NCBI GenBank assembly: GCA_903884105.1
Contig: CAISDJ010000042.1
Coordinates: forward strand, 62,001-126,000
Source: an uncultured Pseudomonadota bacterium
Lineage (GTDB): Bacteria; Pseudomonadota; Gammaproteobacteria; Steroidobacterales; Steroidobacteraceae
Length of the DNA stretch: 64,000 nucleotides
Direction: 5' to 3'
Every line of letters starts with the position of its first letter. Within the stretch, counting starts at the first letter, position 1. Under the pieces are notes generated by a model. The model worked only from the letters and a program-made list of their open reading frames with translations. It was not told the origin of the DNA and ran no database searches. The translations under genes were made by a program, and so were the position numbers. Below are positions 26,300-34,938 of this stretch, piece after piece.

Positions 26300-26762
26300 G
26301 TTCGTCGCCGACGACTGGCGCAACATCGACGACGACCCGACAGGTCGCGAGCGGGCACTCATCATTCCGTTCGCGCGCTGGCAGGCTGAGCGCGACCAGT
26401 GGTGGCTGTGGGACGGCAAGCTCGGTGTCCGGATCGGTCCGACCGACGCCGTTGAGGCGCTGGAGCGTGATTTCCTCAGGATCTCGCTCGTCGCCATCGA
26501 ATTCAGCGGCATTGGCGAGGGCAGGGGCTACACGCAGGCCCAGCTGCTTCGGCGGCGCTACCAGTTCACGGGTGAGATTCGCGCAGTCGGCAAGGTCCAG
26601 CGGGACCAGCTCTTCTACATGGCCCGCTGCGGGTTCGATGCCTTCGAGCTGCCGGATGGCGCTGATACGGCCGTTGCCCTCACTGCGTTCGATGACTTTT
26701 CAGTGAAATATCAAGACTCTATTGATCCGGGGTTGAATCTCAGGCGGCGCGCAGGGACCTGA
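26274..26762 (+). CDS. DUF934 protein, sulfite-reductase-associated
   Basis: 162 aa from the ATG at 26274, which overlaps the end of cysI by 26 bp. The DUF934 pattern is seen in LIIPFARWQAERDQWW, FLRISLVAIEFSGIGEGRGY, QLLRRRYQFTGEIRAVGKV and LFYMARCGFDAFELP. DUF934 proteins are encoded directly behind sulfite reductase in many proteobacteria and are thought to assist it; the exact role is not established. No membrane segment or cofactor motif is seen. The long overlap suggests tightly coupled translation with cysI. Confidence 0.92.
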   Translation: MPQLIRQRKFVADDWRNIDDDPTGRERALIIPFARWQAERDQWWLWDGKLGVRIGPTDAVEALERDFLRISLVAIEFSGIGEGRGYTQAQLLRRRYQFTGEIRAVGKVQRDQLFYMARCGFDAFELPDGADTAVALTAFDDFSVKYQDSIDPGLNLRRRAGT

Positions 26763-26949
26763 GTTTCCATTCCAGCCGCACTGGGGCTCGCGGATGACCC
26801 GCGGTCGTTCCCGTCGTTGATAACACCGCCGCATCAAGACAGAACTAAAGGGTCTTTCCGGTTATAGCCCCCCCTTGGGTAGAGTGCAGGAATGGGCACT
26901 TCCTTCACAACGCGGTAACCGCAGCGAACCGCGGGCCAGCAGAGTCGCC

Positions 26950-27699
26950 ATGACCACTCCTGAAGAACTATCTCCGCGCCTCGCGGAACTCGCACGCGAG
27001 TCCGGTGCGCAGTTGGCCCAGGCCATCCGCGACTACGGCAAGGTCGTGTATTCGACGAGCTTGGGCCCCGAGTCCGCCGTGCTGACGGACCTGATCAGCA
27101 CCTTCGCGCCCGACATCGAGATGTTCACCATCGATACGGGTCGTTTGCCTGATGAAACCCTCGCGCTGCTCGACCGGGTCGAGCGCCGCTACGAGCGCCG
27201 CATCAAGGTGTATTACCCCAACAGCGCGGCCGTCGAAGCGTACGTGCAGGCGAACGGCATCAACGGGTTCTACTCCGGCCTCGAAGAACGGCAGTCCTGC
27301 TGCCATGTCCGCAAGGTGGAGCCGTTCAAACGGGCCGTCGTCGGCTACAAGGCCTGGATCACGGGCGTGCGCCGCGAGCAGTCCGCCGAGCGCGCCAAGG
27401 GTGAAGTGCTGGCCTGGGACGACCGCCACGACATGTGGAAGGTCAGCCCGCTGCTCGACTGGACCGAAGAGGACATCTGGAACTTCATCCGGGCCCGCAA
27501 CCTGCCGTATAACCCGCTGCACGACAAGGGCTACCCCAGCATCGGCTGCGCGCCCTGCACCCGTGCAGTAGAACCGGGGACTGACCCGCGCTCGGGCCGC
27601 TGGTGGTGGGAGAATCCCGATACCCGCGAGTGTGGCCTGCAGCCGCGCCGGCGAGTCATTCCGATCAAGCCAGAGCCGCGTCGCGCCGCCGGCGGCTGA
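26950..27699 (+). CDS. cysH: adenylyl-sulfate (APS) reductase, [4Fe-4S] type
   Basis: 249 aa from the ATG at 26950. PAPS/APS reductase fold with VVYSTSLGPESAVLTDLI near the N-terminus and FTIDTGRLPDETLALLDRV. It carries two cysteine pairs, ERQSCCHVRKVEP (Cys 117/118) and YPSIGCAPCTRAVEPG (Cys 200/203), which bind a [4Fe-4S] cluster; this separates APS reductases from the E. coli PAPS enzyme, which lacks the cluster. It reduces APS to sulfite with thioredoxin, so no APS kinase step is needed. A 187-bp gap separates it from DUF934, so it may have its own promoter. cysG follows after 18 bp. Confidence 0.94.
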   Translation: MTTPEELSPRLAELARESGAQLAQAIRDYGKVVYSTSLGPESAVLTDLISTFAPDIEMFTIDTGRLPDETLALLDRVERRYERRIKVYYPNSAAVEAYVQANGINGFYSGLEERQSCCHVRKVEPFKRAVVGYKAWITGVRREQSAERAKGEVLAWDDRHDMWKVSPLLDWTEEDIWNFIRARNLPYNPLHDKGYPSIGCAPCTRAVEPGTDPRSGRWWWENPDTRECGLQPRRRVIPIKPEPRRAAGG

Positions 27700-27717
27700 G
27701 CCGGTACCGGAATCCCG

Positions 27718-29160
27718 ATGGAATACTTCCCGATCTTCCTGCGCCTCGCGGGTGAACCCGTGCTGGTCGTCGGCGGCGGCGAAGTGGCTGCGCGCAAGGT
27801 CGATCTGTTGTTGCGTGCCAGCGCCGACGTCACGGTTGTTTCGCCGGAGCTCGAGCCGCGCCTCGCAGCAATGCTGCTGGCGGGCGCCATTGCGCACGTC
27901 GCGCAGGAGTTCCAGCCAGAACACTTGAACGGAATGCGGCTCGCAATTGCAGCCACGGATCGCCACGCGGTGAACGCGTGGGTGTCCCATCAGGCGGAAA
28001 GTCGAGGCATCAACGTCAACGTGGTCGACGACCGCGAGTTGTCGCGCTTCATCATGCCCGCCATCATTGATCGCTCGCCGATCCTTGCCGCGGTGACGAG
28101 CGGTGGCGATGCGCCGGTGCTTACGCGCCGGCTGCGCGAGAAACTCGAGGCCTTCCTGCCGCACCGGCTCGGGGAGCTGGCGAAGTTCTCCGGCAGTTTG
28201 CGCGGTCTCGTGAAGAAGCGGCTTGACCAAGCCCCGGCACGCCGGCGCTTCTGGGAAGCGTTCTTTGACGGTCCCCTGGCCGCCGATGTGCTGGCAGGGC
28301 GCGACCATGCGACCGTGGCCCGCAGTGTCGAGTCCGCTTTGGTCCAGGCCGAGTCCGCGCTGGCTACCAGGCCTGGGACCGGCGAAGTCGCCCTGGTCGG
28401 TGCCGGTCCCGGCGATCCGGGCCTGTTGACGCTGCGTGCACTGCGGGTGCTGCAGAATGCCGATGTCGTGTTGTACGACCGGCTGGTGTCCAACGCAGTC
28501 CTCGATCTCGCGCGCCGCGATGCAGAGCAAATCTATGTCGGCAAGGTGGCAGGCACAGCGAGTTCACAAGCGGACATCAACGCTTTGCTCGTGAAGCTCG
28601 CGCTCGAAGGCAAACGCGTGTGCCGGCTCAAGGGCGGTGACTCTTTCATCTTCGGCAGGGGCGGCGAAGAACTCGAAGCCCTCGCGAAGCACGGCATCCG
28701 CTACGAAGTCGTCCCCGGGATTACTGCTGCGATCGGTTGCGCCGCGTACGCAGGCATTCCGCTCACGCACCGCGAGCATGCGCAGTCGCTGACCTTCGTG
28801 ACCGGTCATGCCAAGGACGATGGCGACATGCAGGTGGACTGGGAGGCCCTTTCGCGGCCCAACCAGACGATCGTGTTCTACATGGGGCTCAAGTCGTTGC
28901 CCTCGATTGTCGCGCAGTTGCGGGCCCACGGGGCCCCGGAGCAGCGTGCCGCGGCTGTGGTCGAGCAGGGTACCTGCGCCTCGCAGCGAGTGGTCACGGG
29001 CACGCTGGCAACACTTGAACGGGAAGTGGCATCCGCCGGTCTCGATTCGCCGAGCCTGCTGATTGTCGGTGAAGTCACGCGTCTCCATGAGACGCTGAAA
29101 TGGTTCAAGGCAGGCGCTGCCACGGACGAGTCGCTGGCTTCAGGGAGATTGTCGGCATGA
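27718..29160 (+). CDS. cysG: siroheme synthase, trifunctional
   Basis: 480 aa, the usual length for fused CysG. The N-terminal part (to about residue 200) is precorrin-2 dehydrogenase/sirohydrochlorin ferrochelatase: FLRLAGEPVLVVGGGEVAAR and MPAIIDRSPILAAVTSGGDAP. The C-terminal part is uroporphyrinogen-III methyltransferase: LVGAGPGDPGLLTLRALR, CRLKGGDSFIFGRGGEEL, VVPGITAAIGCAAYAGIPL and TFVTGHAKDDG. It makes the sirohaem needed by the sulfite reductase encoded 1.4 kb upstream. Its stop overlaps the next start (ATGA), so the cysteine synthase gene is translationally coupled. Confidence 0.96.
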   Translation: MEYFPIFLRLAGEPVLVVGGGEVAARKVDLLLRASADVTVVSPELEPRLAAMLLAGAIAHVAQEFQPEHLNGMRLAIAATDRHAVNAWVSHQAESRGINVNVVDDRELSRFIMPAIIDRSPILAAVTSGGDAPVLTRRLREKLEAFLPHRLGELAKFSGSLRGLVKKRLDQAPARRRFWEAFFDGPLAADVLAGRDHATVARSVESALVQAESALATRPGTGEVALVGAGPGDPGLLTLRALRVLQNADVVLYDRLVSNAVLDLARRDAEQIYVGKVAGTASSQADINALLVKLALEGKRVCRLKGGDSFIFGRGGEELEALAKHGIRYEVVPGITAAIGCAAYAGIPLTHREHAQSLTFVTGHAKDDGDMQVDWEALSRPNQTIVFYMGLKSLPSIVAQLRAHGAPEQRAAAVVEQGTCASQRVVTGTLATLEREVASAGLDSPSLLIVGEVTRLHETLKWFKAGAATDESLASGRLSA

Positions 29161-30173
29161 GCAGCATCGCCCGGGGATTCGCAGGGGCCGTCGGCAACAC
29201 GCCACTGATCCGGCTCGGCATCCTGAGCGAGGAGACCGGCTGCGAAATCCTCGCCAAGGCCGAGTTCATGAATCCCGGCGGCTCCGTCAAGGACCGCGCG
29301 GCGCTTGCGATCATCGAAGACGCTGAACGCAGTGGGCGGCTTCGCCCAGGTGGCATCGTTGTCGAGGGCACCGCGGGCAATACGGGCATCGGCCTGGCTC
29401 ACGTGTGCAACGCCCGTGGCTACCAGCTGATCATTGCGATGCCGGACAACCAATCCGAGGAGAAATTCCGGCTGCTCGAGACCTTGGGTGCGGACGTGCG
29501 CCGCATCAAGACCGTTCCGTACAGCGATCCGAATCACTACCAGCGCGTGGCAGAGCGTCTCGCGCTCGAGTTCGAAGGCGCGGTGTGGGCTAACCAGTTC
29601 GACAACACTGCAAATCGTGAAGCGCACGAGCGCACCACCGGCCCCGAGATCTGGGCGCAGACCGATGGCAAGCTCGATGCGTTTGTCACCTCCACGGGCA
29701 CGGGCGGTACGCTCGGCGGGATCTCGCGGTACCTGAAGAAACAGAATCCGAACGTGCTGACCGTGCTCGCCGACCCGCAAGGCAGCGCCCTCTACGAGTG
29801 GGTGCTGCACGGCCAGCTCAAGGCCACCGGCCCGGGCTCGATCACCGAAGGCATCGGCATCGGCCGCGTGACGGCGAACCTCGAAGGCGCGCCGCTCGAT
29901 ACAGCCGTACACGTGGGCGACGCCGAGTGTGTAAAGTACGTGTATCGCCTGCTGCGCGAGGAAGGCCTGTTCCTCGGCAGTACCAGTGGCGTCAACGTTG
30001 CGGCCGCCGTGCAGGTTGCGAAGCGTCTGGGTCCCGGACACACGATCGTGACGATCCTGTGCGACACGGGCGCCAAGTATCAGTCACGTCTCTTCGACCG
30101 CAAGTGGATTGCGGAGAAGAGCCTCACCGAGAGTATCCAGAGTGTCGACCCCCGGATCCGCGCCCATGATTGA
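29157..30173 (+). CDS. cysK: cysteine synthase (O-acetylserine sulfhydrylase)
   Basis: 338 aa from the ATG at 29157, in a 4-bp overlap with cysG. PLP fold type II: NPGGSVKDRAALAII holds the Schiff-base Lys, EGTAGNTGIGLAHVCNARG binds the substrate carboxylate, TSTGTGGTLGGISRYL binds the PLP phosphate, and FLGSTSGVNVAAAVQVA closes the site. It joins sulfide and O-acetylserine to cysteine. It is somewhat longer than typical CysK (about 310-320 aa) and its motifs are intermediate with cystathionine beta-synthase-like enzymes, so substrate preference is not certain; the operon position strongly supports sulfide use. Confidence 0.9.
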   Translation: MSSIARGFAGAVGNTPLIRLGILSEETGCEILAKAEFMNPGGSVKDRAALAIIEDAERSGRLRPGGIVVEGTAGNTGIGLAHVCNARGYQLIIAMPDNQSEEKFRLLETLGADVRRIKTVPYSDPNHYQRVAERLALEFEGAVWANQFDNTANREAHERTTGPEIWAQTDGKLDAFVTSTGTGGTLGGISRYLKKQNPNVLTVLADPQGSALYEWVLHGQLKATGPGSITEGIGIGRVTANLEGAPLDTAVHVGDAECVKYVYRLLREEGLFLGSTSGVNVAAAVQVAKRLGPGHTIVTILCDTGAKYQSRLFDRKWIAEKSLTESIQSVDPRIRAHD

Positions 30174-31266
30174 GCCAACTGCATCGAGCCCCATTACCAC
30201 CGACGTCGTCATTGTCGGCGCGGGTCCCTGCGGCCTGTTCCAGGTGTTCGAGCTTGGCCTGCTGGGCCTGAAGGCCCATCTCGTCGATGCGCTCAAGGAG
30301 CCGGGTGGCCAGTGCATCGAGCTCTATCCGGACAAGCCGATCTACGACATTCCCGCTGTGCCGGTGTACACGGGCAAGGAACTGACGGACAACCTGATGG
30401 AGCAGATCAAGCCCTTCAGCGCCGAGTTCCACCTCGGCCAGGAAGTGACGACGGTGCTGCGCCAGGAGAGTGGCCGGTTCCAGGTGGCGACCAACACGGG
30501 CACGCAGTTCGATGCGGGTGCTGTGGTCATTGCCGGCGGAGTCGGCTCCTTCCAGCCGCGCAAGCTCGACGTGCCGGGCGCAGCCGAACTCGAAGGCAAG
30601 CAGGTGCACTACAAGGTTCGCGAGCCGCAGTCGTATGCGGGCAAGGACATCGTGATCTTGGGTGGCGGCGATTCCGCGCTCGACTGGGCACTCGCTCTGG
30701 TCGACATCGCCAACAGCATCGTCGTCGTGCATCGCCGTCCTGAATTCCGCGGCGCGCCGGCTTCCGTTGCCAAGCTGCTGGCGCTGCGTGATGAGCATCG
30801 CGCCGACGTGCTCGTGGGCCAGGTGAAGGACCTCGTGCTCGACGACACTGGTTCGATGAAGGCCGTGCGCGTGCAGGGCGCCGATGGCGTCGTGCGTGCG
30901 GTCGATGCCCAGCAGGCACTGGTGTTCTACGGGCTGTCGCCGAAGCTTGGTCCGATCGCCGAGTGGGGCCTCGAACTCAACAAGAAGCAGCTGACGGTGA
31001 ACGTCGCGACGTTCCAGACCAGCGTCCCGGGAATTTACGCCGTGGGCGACATCAATACGTACCCCGGCAAGAAGAAGCTGATCCTGTCGGGCTTCCACGA
31101 AGGCGCGCTCGCTGCGTTTGCGATCAAGGAGTACCTTGAGCCCGGCAAGAAGGTGCACCTGCAGTACACGACGACGAGCCCGATCATGCACAAGCGGTTG
31201 GGCGTGGTGCATGAGTCGCACGCCGAAGAGCACGAGCGCAAGAAGGCCGCGGCAGCCGAAGGCTGA
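30166..31266 (+). CDS. ferredoxin-NADP+ reductase, thioredoxin-reductase-like type
   Basis: 366 aa; its ATG overlaps the cysteine synthase stop by 8 bp. Two Rossmann motifs: DVVIVGAGPCGLFQVFELG for FAD and KDIVILGGGDSALDWALAL for NADPH, with VPGIYAVGDINTYPGKKKL near the C-terminus. The redox-active CxxC of thioredoxin reductase is missing, which is the mark of the YumC/TrxR-like ferredoxin-NADP reductases. As the last gene of the cysteine operon it may feed electrons through ferredoxin to the sulfite reductase in place of the absent CysJ (inference). A GGAAG repeat element starts 18 bp after the stop. Confidence 0.92.
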   Translation: MIEPTASSPITTDVVIVGAGPCGLFQVFELGLLGLKAHLVDALKEPGGQCIELYPDKPIYDIPAVPVYTGKELTDNLMEQIKPFSAEFHLGQEVTTVLRQESGRFQVATNTGTQFDAGAVVIAGGVGSFQPRKLDVPGAAELEGKQVHYKVREPQSYAGKDIVILGGGDSALDWALALVDIANSIVVVHRRPEFRGAPASVAKLLALRDEHRADVLVGQVKDLVLDDTGSMKAVRVQGADGVVRAVDAQQALVFYGLSPKLGPIAEWGLELNKKQLTVNVATFQTSVPGIYAVGDINTYPGKKKLILSGFHEGALAAFAIKEYLEPGKKVHLQYTTTSPIMHKRLGVVHESHAEEHERKKAAAAEG

Positions 31267-31283
31267 CCCAAGAAGAGTAGCCA

Positions 31284-31340
31284 AGGAAGCAACGGAAGTG
31301 ATGGAAGCTAAGGAAGCCAGCAAGCGCGATCCGGCTTCCC
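31284..31340. repeat. GGAAGNNNN tandem/inverted repeat (copy 3)
   Basis: Four in-phase 9-mers, each beginning GGAAG, run from 31284 to 31319, followed after a 13-bp loop by GGCTTCC (31333-31339), so only a short hairpin forms. Same unit and phase as copy 1. Confidence 0.7.
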
Positions 31341-31387
31341 CCCGCTGTTTTCTCGTGTGTCGCTGACGACTCAGGACTACCCCAACC

Positions 31388-31567
31388 ATGCGGCCTGCGA
31401 TCCTCATCTTCCTGCTCGCCGTTGCATTGATGGCAGGCGGCCTGCTCGCGTTCCTCAGGAATGCGAAGCAGGATCTGCCGAAGAACTTGCCACCGCCCCT
31501 CAAGGACGATCCCGAGGACAACTGGGGTGCGCTGCCGCCGCCCAAAGACAATGACCCCAAGCCGTGA
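31388..31567 (+). CDS. small single-span membrane protein
   Basis: 59 aa. MRPAILIFLLAVALMAGG is a membrane segment from residue 3 to about 24; the tail is acidic and proline-rich (LPKNLPPPLKDDPEDNWG, then PPPKDNDPKP). The stop TGA overlaps the GTG start of the MFS gene (GTGA), which supports genuine translation. I do not recognise the family. The hydrophobic start without a clear cleavage site suggests an N-in membrane anchor with a periplasmic tail. It could be a small accessory of the transporter, inferred only from the coupling. Confidence 0.7.
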   Translation: MRPAILIFLLAVALMAGGLLAFLRNAKQDLPKNLPPPLKDDPEDNWGALPPPKDNDPKP

Positions 31568-32805
31568 CCCTTAAGCCGGTCGCCGCCACGCTCGAACGCG
31601 GCACCCCTGCCTTTCGCCGCGCCAACTGGGCGCTCTTCCTGGCCGCGTTCTCCATGTTCGGTTCGCTGTACTCGGTGCAGCCGTTGCTGCCGATCTTCGT
31701 CACCGAGTACGGTGTTCGGGCGGACGAGAGCAGCCTCGCGCTGTCGCTGACCTCTGCCGTGCTCGGCATCTTCATGGTCTTTGCCGGTGCGTTGTCCGAT
31801 GCGGCAGGTCGCAAGCGCCTGATGGTCGCTTCGCTTTGGCTGACCGCGGCACTCAACTTTGCCGTCATGCTCGCGCCGACATGGACGACGCTGCTGGTCG
31901 CAAGGACGCTGCTCGGCCTGGTCCTCTGCGGCGTTCCGTCCGTGGCGATGGCCTACATCGCCGAGGAGATGGATCCCCGGTCGCTGTCCTTCGCGATGGG
32001 GCTCTACATCGGCGGCACGGCTATCGGTGGCATGGTGGGCCGCGTCCTCCTCGGCGTGATGGCGGACGTGGCGTCGTGGCGAACCGGCATGGGGTTGTTC
32101 GCCGCACTGGTGCTGTTGAGCGCGGTCGCCATGCAACGGCTCCTGCCCGAGTCGCGGCATTTTGTCGCGCAGCGTTTCGCGGCGAGCCGGTTCCTGCCCG
32201 GGCTTGGGCAGTTGTTCAGGGACACCGGACTGCGCTGGCTGTACGTCGAAGCCTTCCTGCTGATGGGCAGTTTCGTCACGGTCTTCAACTACATCGGGTT
32301 TCGCCTGTCGGCGGCGCCTTATTCGCTGAGCCACACACTCATTTCCTTGCTGTTCCTGAGCTACGTGGTGGGCACTGCCGGCTCTTCCGCGGCCGGCGCA
32401 CTTGCGGACCGGATGGGTCGGCGCAATGTCCTGTGGTGGATGGTACTGATCATGGTTGTCGGCCTCGCGCTGATTTCAATGCGGCCCCTCGCTGCGGTCG
32501 TTGCCGGGGCCATCGTGCTGCCCTTCGGGTTCTTCGGCAGCCACACGATCACGAGCAGCTGGGTGGGCCGGCGTGCGCTGGGTGCGCGTGCCCAGGCCTC
32601 ATCGTTGTACCTGCTCTTCTATTACATGGGTGCGAGCTTCATCGGGACAGCGGGCGGCTGGTTCTGGATCCGGCAAGCCTGGCCCGGTGTCGCCCTCCTG
32701 GTGGGGGCGTCGTTGCTGCTCGCGCTCGCGGTTGCGATCCGGCTCTTCTTCCTCCCGCCCCTGCCGATCCCCGAGACGCACGCGTCCCCGGTGCCCGCTC
32801 CGTAG
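31564..32805 (+). CDS. MFS transporter, YnfM/arabinose-efflux-like
   Basis: 413 aa beginning at a GTG that overlaps the stop of the 59-aa protein. Twelve predicted helices. Motifs: FAGALSDAAGRKRLMVASLW after helix 2, LLGLVLCGVPSVAMAYIAEEM in helices 4-5, AAGALADRMGRRNVLWWMV in the second half. This is the drug:H+ antiporter-like branch with 12 helices, close to the poorly characterised YnfM group, so it is probably an exporter; substrate unknown. Directly upstream of the PhoX gene (46 bp gap), but no functional link is apparent. Confidence 0.92.
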   Translation: MTLKPVAATLERGTPAFRRANWALFLAAFSMFGSLYSVQPLLPIFVTEYGVRADESSLALSLTSAVLGIFMVFAGALSDAAGRKRLMVASLWLTAALNFAVMLAPTWTTLLVARTLLGLVLCGVPSVAMAYIAEEMDPRSLSFAMGLYIGGTAIGGMVGRVLLGVMADVASWRTGMGLFAALVLLSAVAMQRLLPESRHFVAQRFAASRFLPGLGQLFRDTGLRWLYVEAFLLMGSFVTVFNYIGFRLSAAPYSLSHTLISLLFLSYVVGTAGSSAAGALADRMGRRNVLWWMVLIMVVGLALISMRPLAAVVAGAIVLPFGFFGSHTITSSWVGRRALGARAQASSLYLLFYYMGASFIGTAGGWFWIRQAWPGVALLVGASLLLALAVAIRLFFLPPLPIPETHASPVPAP

Positions 32806-32851
32806 GCACCTGTGTCATGCTCTTGTCACTGGCCCCTACTACGGTTGCACC

Positions 32852-34894
32852 ATGAGCCGCTCAGCCGACGATCCCGGGTACTTTGGCAACATCCTCGCGC
32901 AGCGGCTGACGCGGCGAACCGTCTTGCAGGGTGCGTTGTCTGCCGTGCCCGCGCTCGCAGCCGCAGGGCTGCTGCCCTTCGATACGACGAGTGCAGCCGT
33001 CGCGCCCGGCGGTGGACTCACCTTCAACGCAATCAGGGGCAGCAAGGACGACCGCGTCGTGCTGCCGGCCGGCTATGTCGCCGACGTCGTGATCCGCTGG
33101 GGCGAGAGCCTGTTCCCCGGTACGCCCGACCTCGATACCCGTTCGATGGCTGGAGGGGGGTTGGTCAGTGCAACTGCAGCTGCCAGGCAGACGCGCCAGT
33201 TTGGCTACAACTGCGATGCCATCGCATTCTTTCCGCTCAATGCCGACAACTCGAGCGGCGTGCTCTGCGTCAACAACGAGTACACCGAAGATTCGCTGCT
33301 GTTTCCGGACTACGGTGGTAGCGGCGGTCGCGATGCGTGGCTGGAAAGATTTGTCACGAAGTTCCCGGAGTCGGTCGCCTTCGCGAAGGCGGCGCATGGC
33401 GTGTCCATCGTGGCCGTCGGTCGCGACAGGAAGCGCAACGGCCCATGGAGTGCCGACAAGGCGTCTCGCTTCAACCGGCGCATCACTGCCGACACGCCGA
33501 TGTCGATCAACGGCCCTGCCCGCGGCTCGCCGTTGCTGCGGACAAAGGCAGACCCCGAAGGCATACGCGTGAACGGTACGCTGGCCAACTGCGCAGGAGG
33601 CATGACGCCGTGGGGCACGTACCTTTCGGGTGAAGAGAACCTCGAAGACTACTTCGGCAATTTCCGGGCGATGAAGGCGCGACGGGATCTCGACCCCGCC
33701 CTGCAGGATGCGCACCGGCGCCTCTGGCTGTGGAATACCGCGTCGATCCACGGCTGGGAGTTCATCGACAAGCGCTTCGACGCCGCGGTTGAGCCGGCGG
33801 AGGCATTGCGCTTCGGCTGGATCGTCGAGATCGATCCGCGCAATCCTGCCTCGAGTCCCAAGAAGCGGACCGCGCTCGGCCGCTTCTCGCACGAAGGGGC
33901 GAACCCGATCGTCGCGAAGGATGGCCGCGTCGCGGTGTACATGGGCGATGACGAGAAGTTCGAGTACGTCTACAAGTTCGTGACGCGGCTTCCGCTCGAT
34001 CCCCGCAATCCGGCAGCGAACGCGGACTTGCTCGATGACGGCACGCTGTATGCGGCGCGTTTCGATGCAAGCGGAGAGGGCGAATGGCTGCCGCTGGTGT
34101 TCGACGCGAACGGCAAGCTGAATCCGGGGACCGGCTTCGCCAACCAGGCCGAAGTGCTCATCAAGGCCCGCGCTGCCGCCGATGTACTGGGCGCGACGCC
34201 GATGGATCGGCCGGAAGACGTCGAGCCGAATCCCGTGAATGGCCGTGTCTACGTGACTTGCACGAACAACGAGAATCGCACCGGCGGTGTCCTTGAAGTG
34301 ACGGGTCGCACGCTCAACATGGGTCCCAACGCGGCCAACCCTCGAGCGGGCAACAGCTGGGGCCACATCATCGAGATCACCGAGGACGACGGCGACCACG
34401 CTCGAACCCGCTTCAAGTGGGAAGTCTTCCTGATGGCGGGCGATCCTACGAAGGGCAAGCTGATCACGAAGCTCGAGGACCTTAAAGTAGGCAAGGTGGA
34501 GCGGCAGGACACGTACTACGCAGGCTTCGCCGACGCCGCGCGCCTGAGCCCGATCGGCTCCCCGGACAACATCGGCTTCGATCGCGCGGGCAACCTGTGG
34601 ATCGTCACGGACGGCGCGCAGCCCAATGACGCCAACGATGGGTGCTTTGCGTGCCCGACTGCCGGCCCGGAGCGCGGCCTGCTGAAGCAGTTCATGAGCG
34701 GGCCCGTGGGCTGCGAAGTGGCGGGTTGCGAATTCACGCCGGACAACGGCACGCTGTTCCTCAGCATCCAGCATCCGGGCGAGGGCGGCACGGTCAAGGA
34801 GCCGAAGAGCCATTGGCCCGACGGCGGCGATTCGCAGCCGCGGCCGAGCGTGATCGCGGTCCGGCGCGAAGATGGGGGGGTGATAGGGCGCTAG
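32852..34894 (+). CDS. PhoX-family phosphatase (DUF839), Tat-exported
   Basis: 680 aa from the ATG at 32852. The N-terminus has a twin-arginine signal, LTRRTVLQGALSAVPALAA (about residues 18-36). The DUF839 propeller follows, with PAGYVADVVIRWGESLFPG, CVNNEYTEDSLLFPD, NGPARGSPLLRTKADPEGI, CAGGMTPWGTYLSGEENLEDY, MGDDEKFEYVYKFV and DRPEDVEPNPVNGRVYVTCT, which contain the Glu and Asp ligands of the Ca/Fe site of PhoX. PhoX releases phosphate from phosphomonoesters in the periplasm. No Pho box was identified. Length and motif order are normal for the family. Confidence 0.93.
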   Translation: MSRSADDPGYFGNILAQRLTRRTVLQGALSAVPALAAAGLLPFDTTSAAVAPGGGLTFNAIRGSKDDRVVLPAGYVADVVIRWGESLFPGTPDLDTRSMAGGGLVSATAAARQTRQFGYNCDAIAFFPLNADNSSGVLCVNNEYTEDSLLFPDYGGSGGRDAWLERFVTKFPESVAFAKAAHGVSIVAVGRDRKRNGPWSADKASRFNRRITADTPMSINGPARGSPLLRTKADPEGIRVNGTLANCAGGMTPWGTYLSGEENLEDYFGNFRAMKARRDLDPALQDAHRRLWLWNTASIHGWEFIDKRFDAAVEPAEALRFGWIVEIDPRNPASSPKKRTALGRFSHEGANPIVAKDGRVAVYMGDDEKFEYVYKFVTRLPLDPRNPAANADLLDDGTLYAARFDASGEGEWLPLVFDANGKLNPGTGFANQAEVLIKARAAADVLGATPMDRPEDVEPNPVNGRVYVTCTNNENRTGGVLEVTGRTLNMGPNAANPRAGNSWGHIIEITEDDGDHARTRFKWEVFLMAGDPTKGKLITKLEDLKVGKVERQDTYYAGFADAARLSPIGSPDNIGFDRAGNLWIVTDGAQPNDANDGCFACPTAGPERGLLKQFMSGPVGCEVAGCEFTPDNGTLFLSIQHPGEGGTVKEPKSHWPDGGDSQPRPSVIAVRREDGGVIGR

Positions 34895-34938
34895 GGAACG
34901 TCAGGTTGACCTGTGCACATGGGTCAGCAAGAGGGCCC

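Noticed and set aside
30124-32334. 736-codon minus-strand open frame opposite the reductase and MFS genes
   Set aside because: Antisense to three coupled genes with clear motifs; composition is typical of an antisense frame.
32861-34813. 650-codon minus-strand open frame opposite the PhoX gene
   Set aside because: The plus strand has the DUF839 motifs and Tat signal; the minus frame has none.
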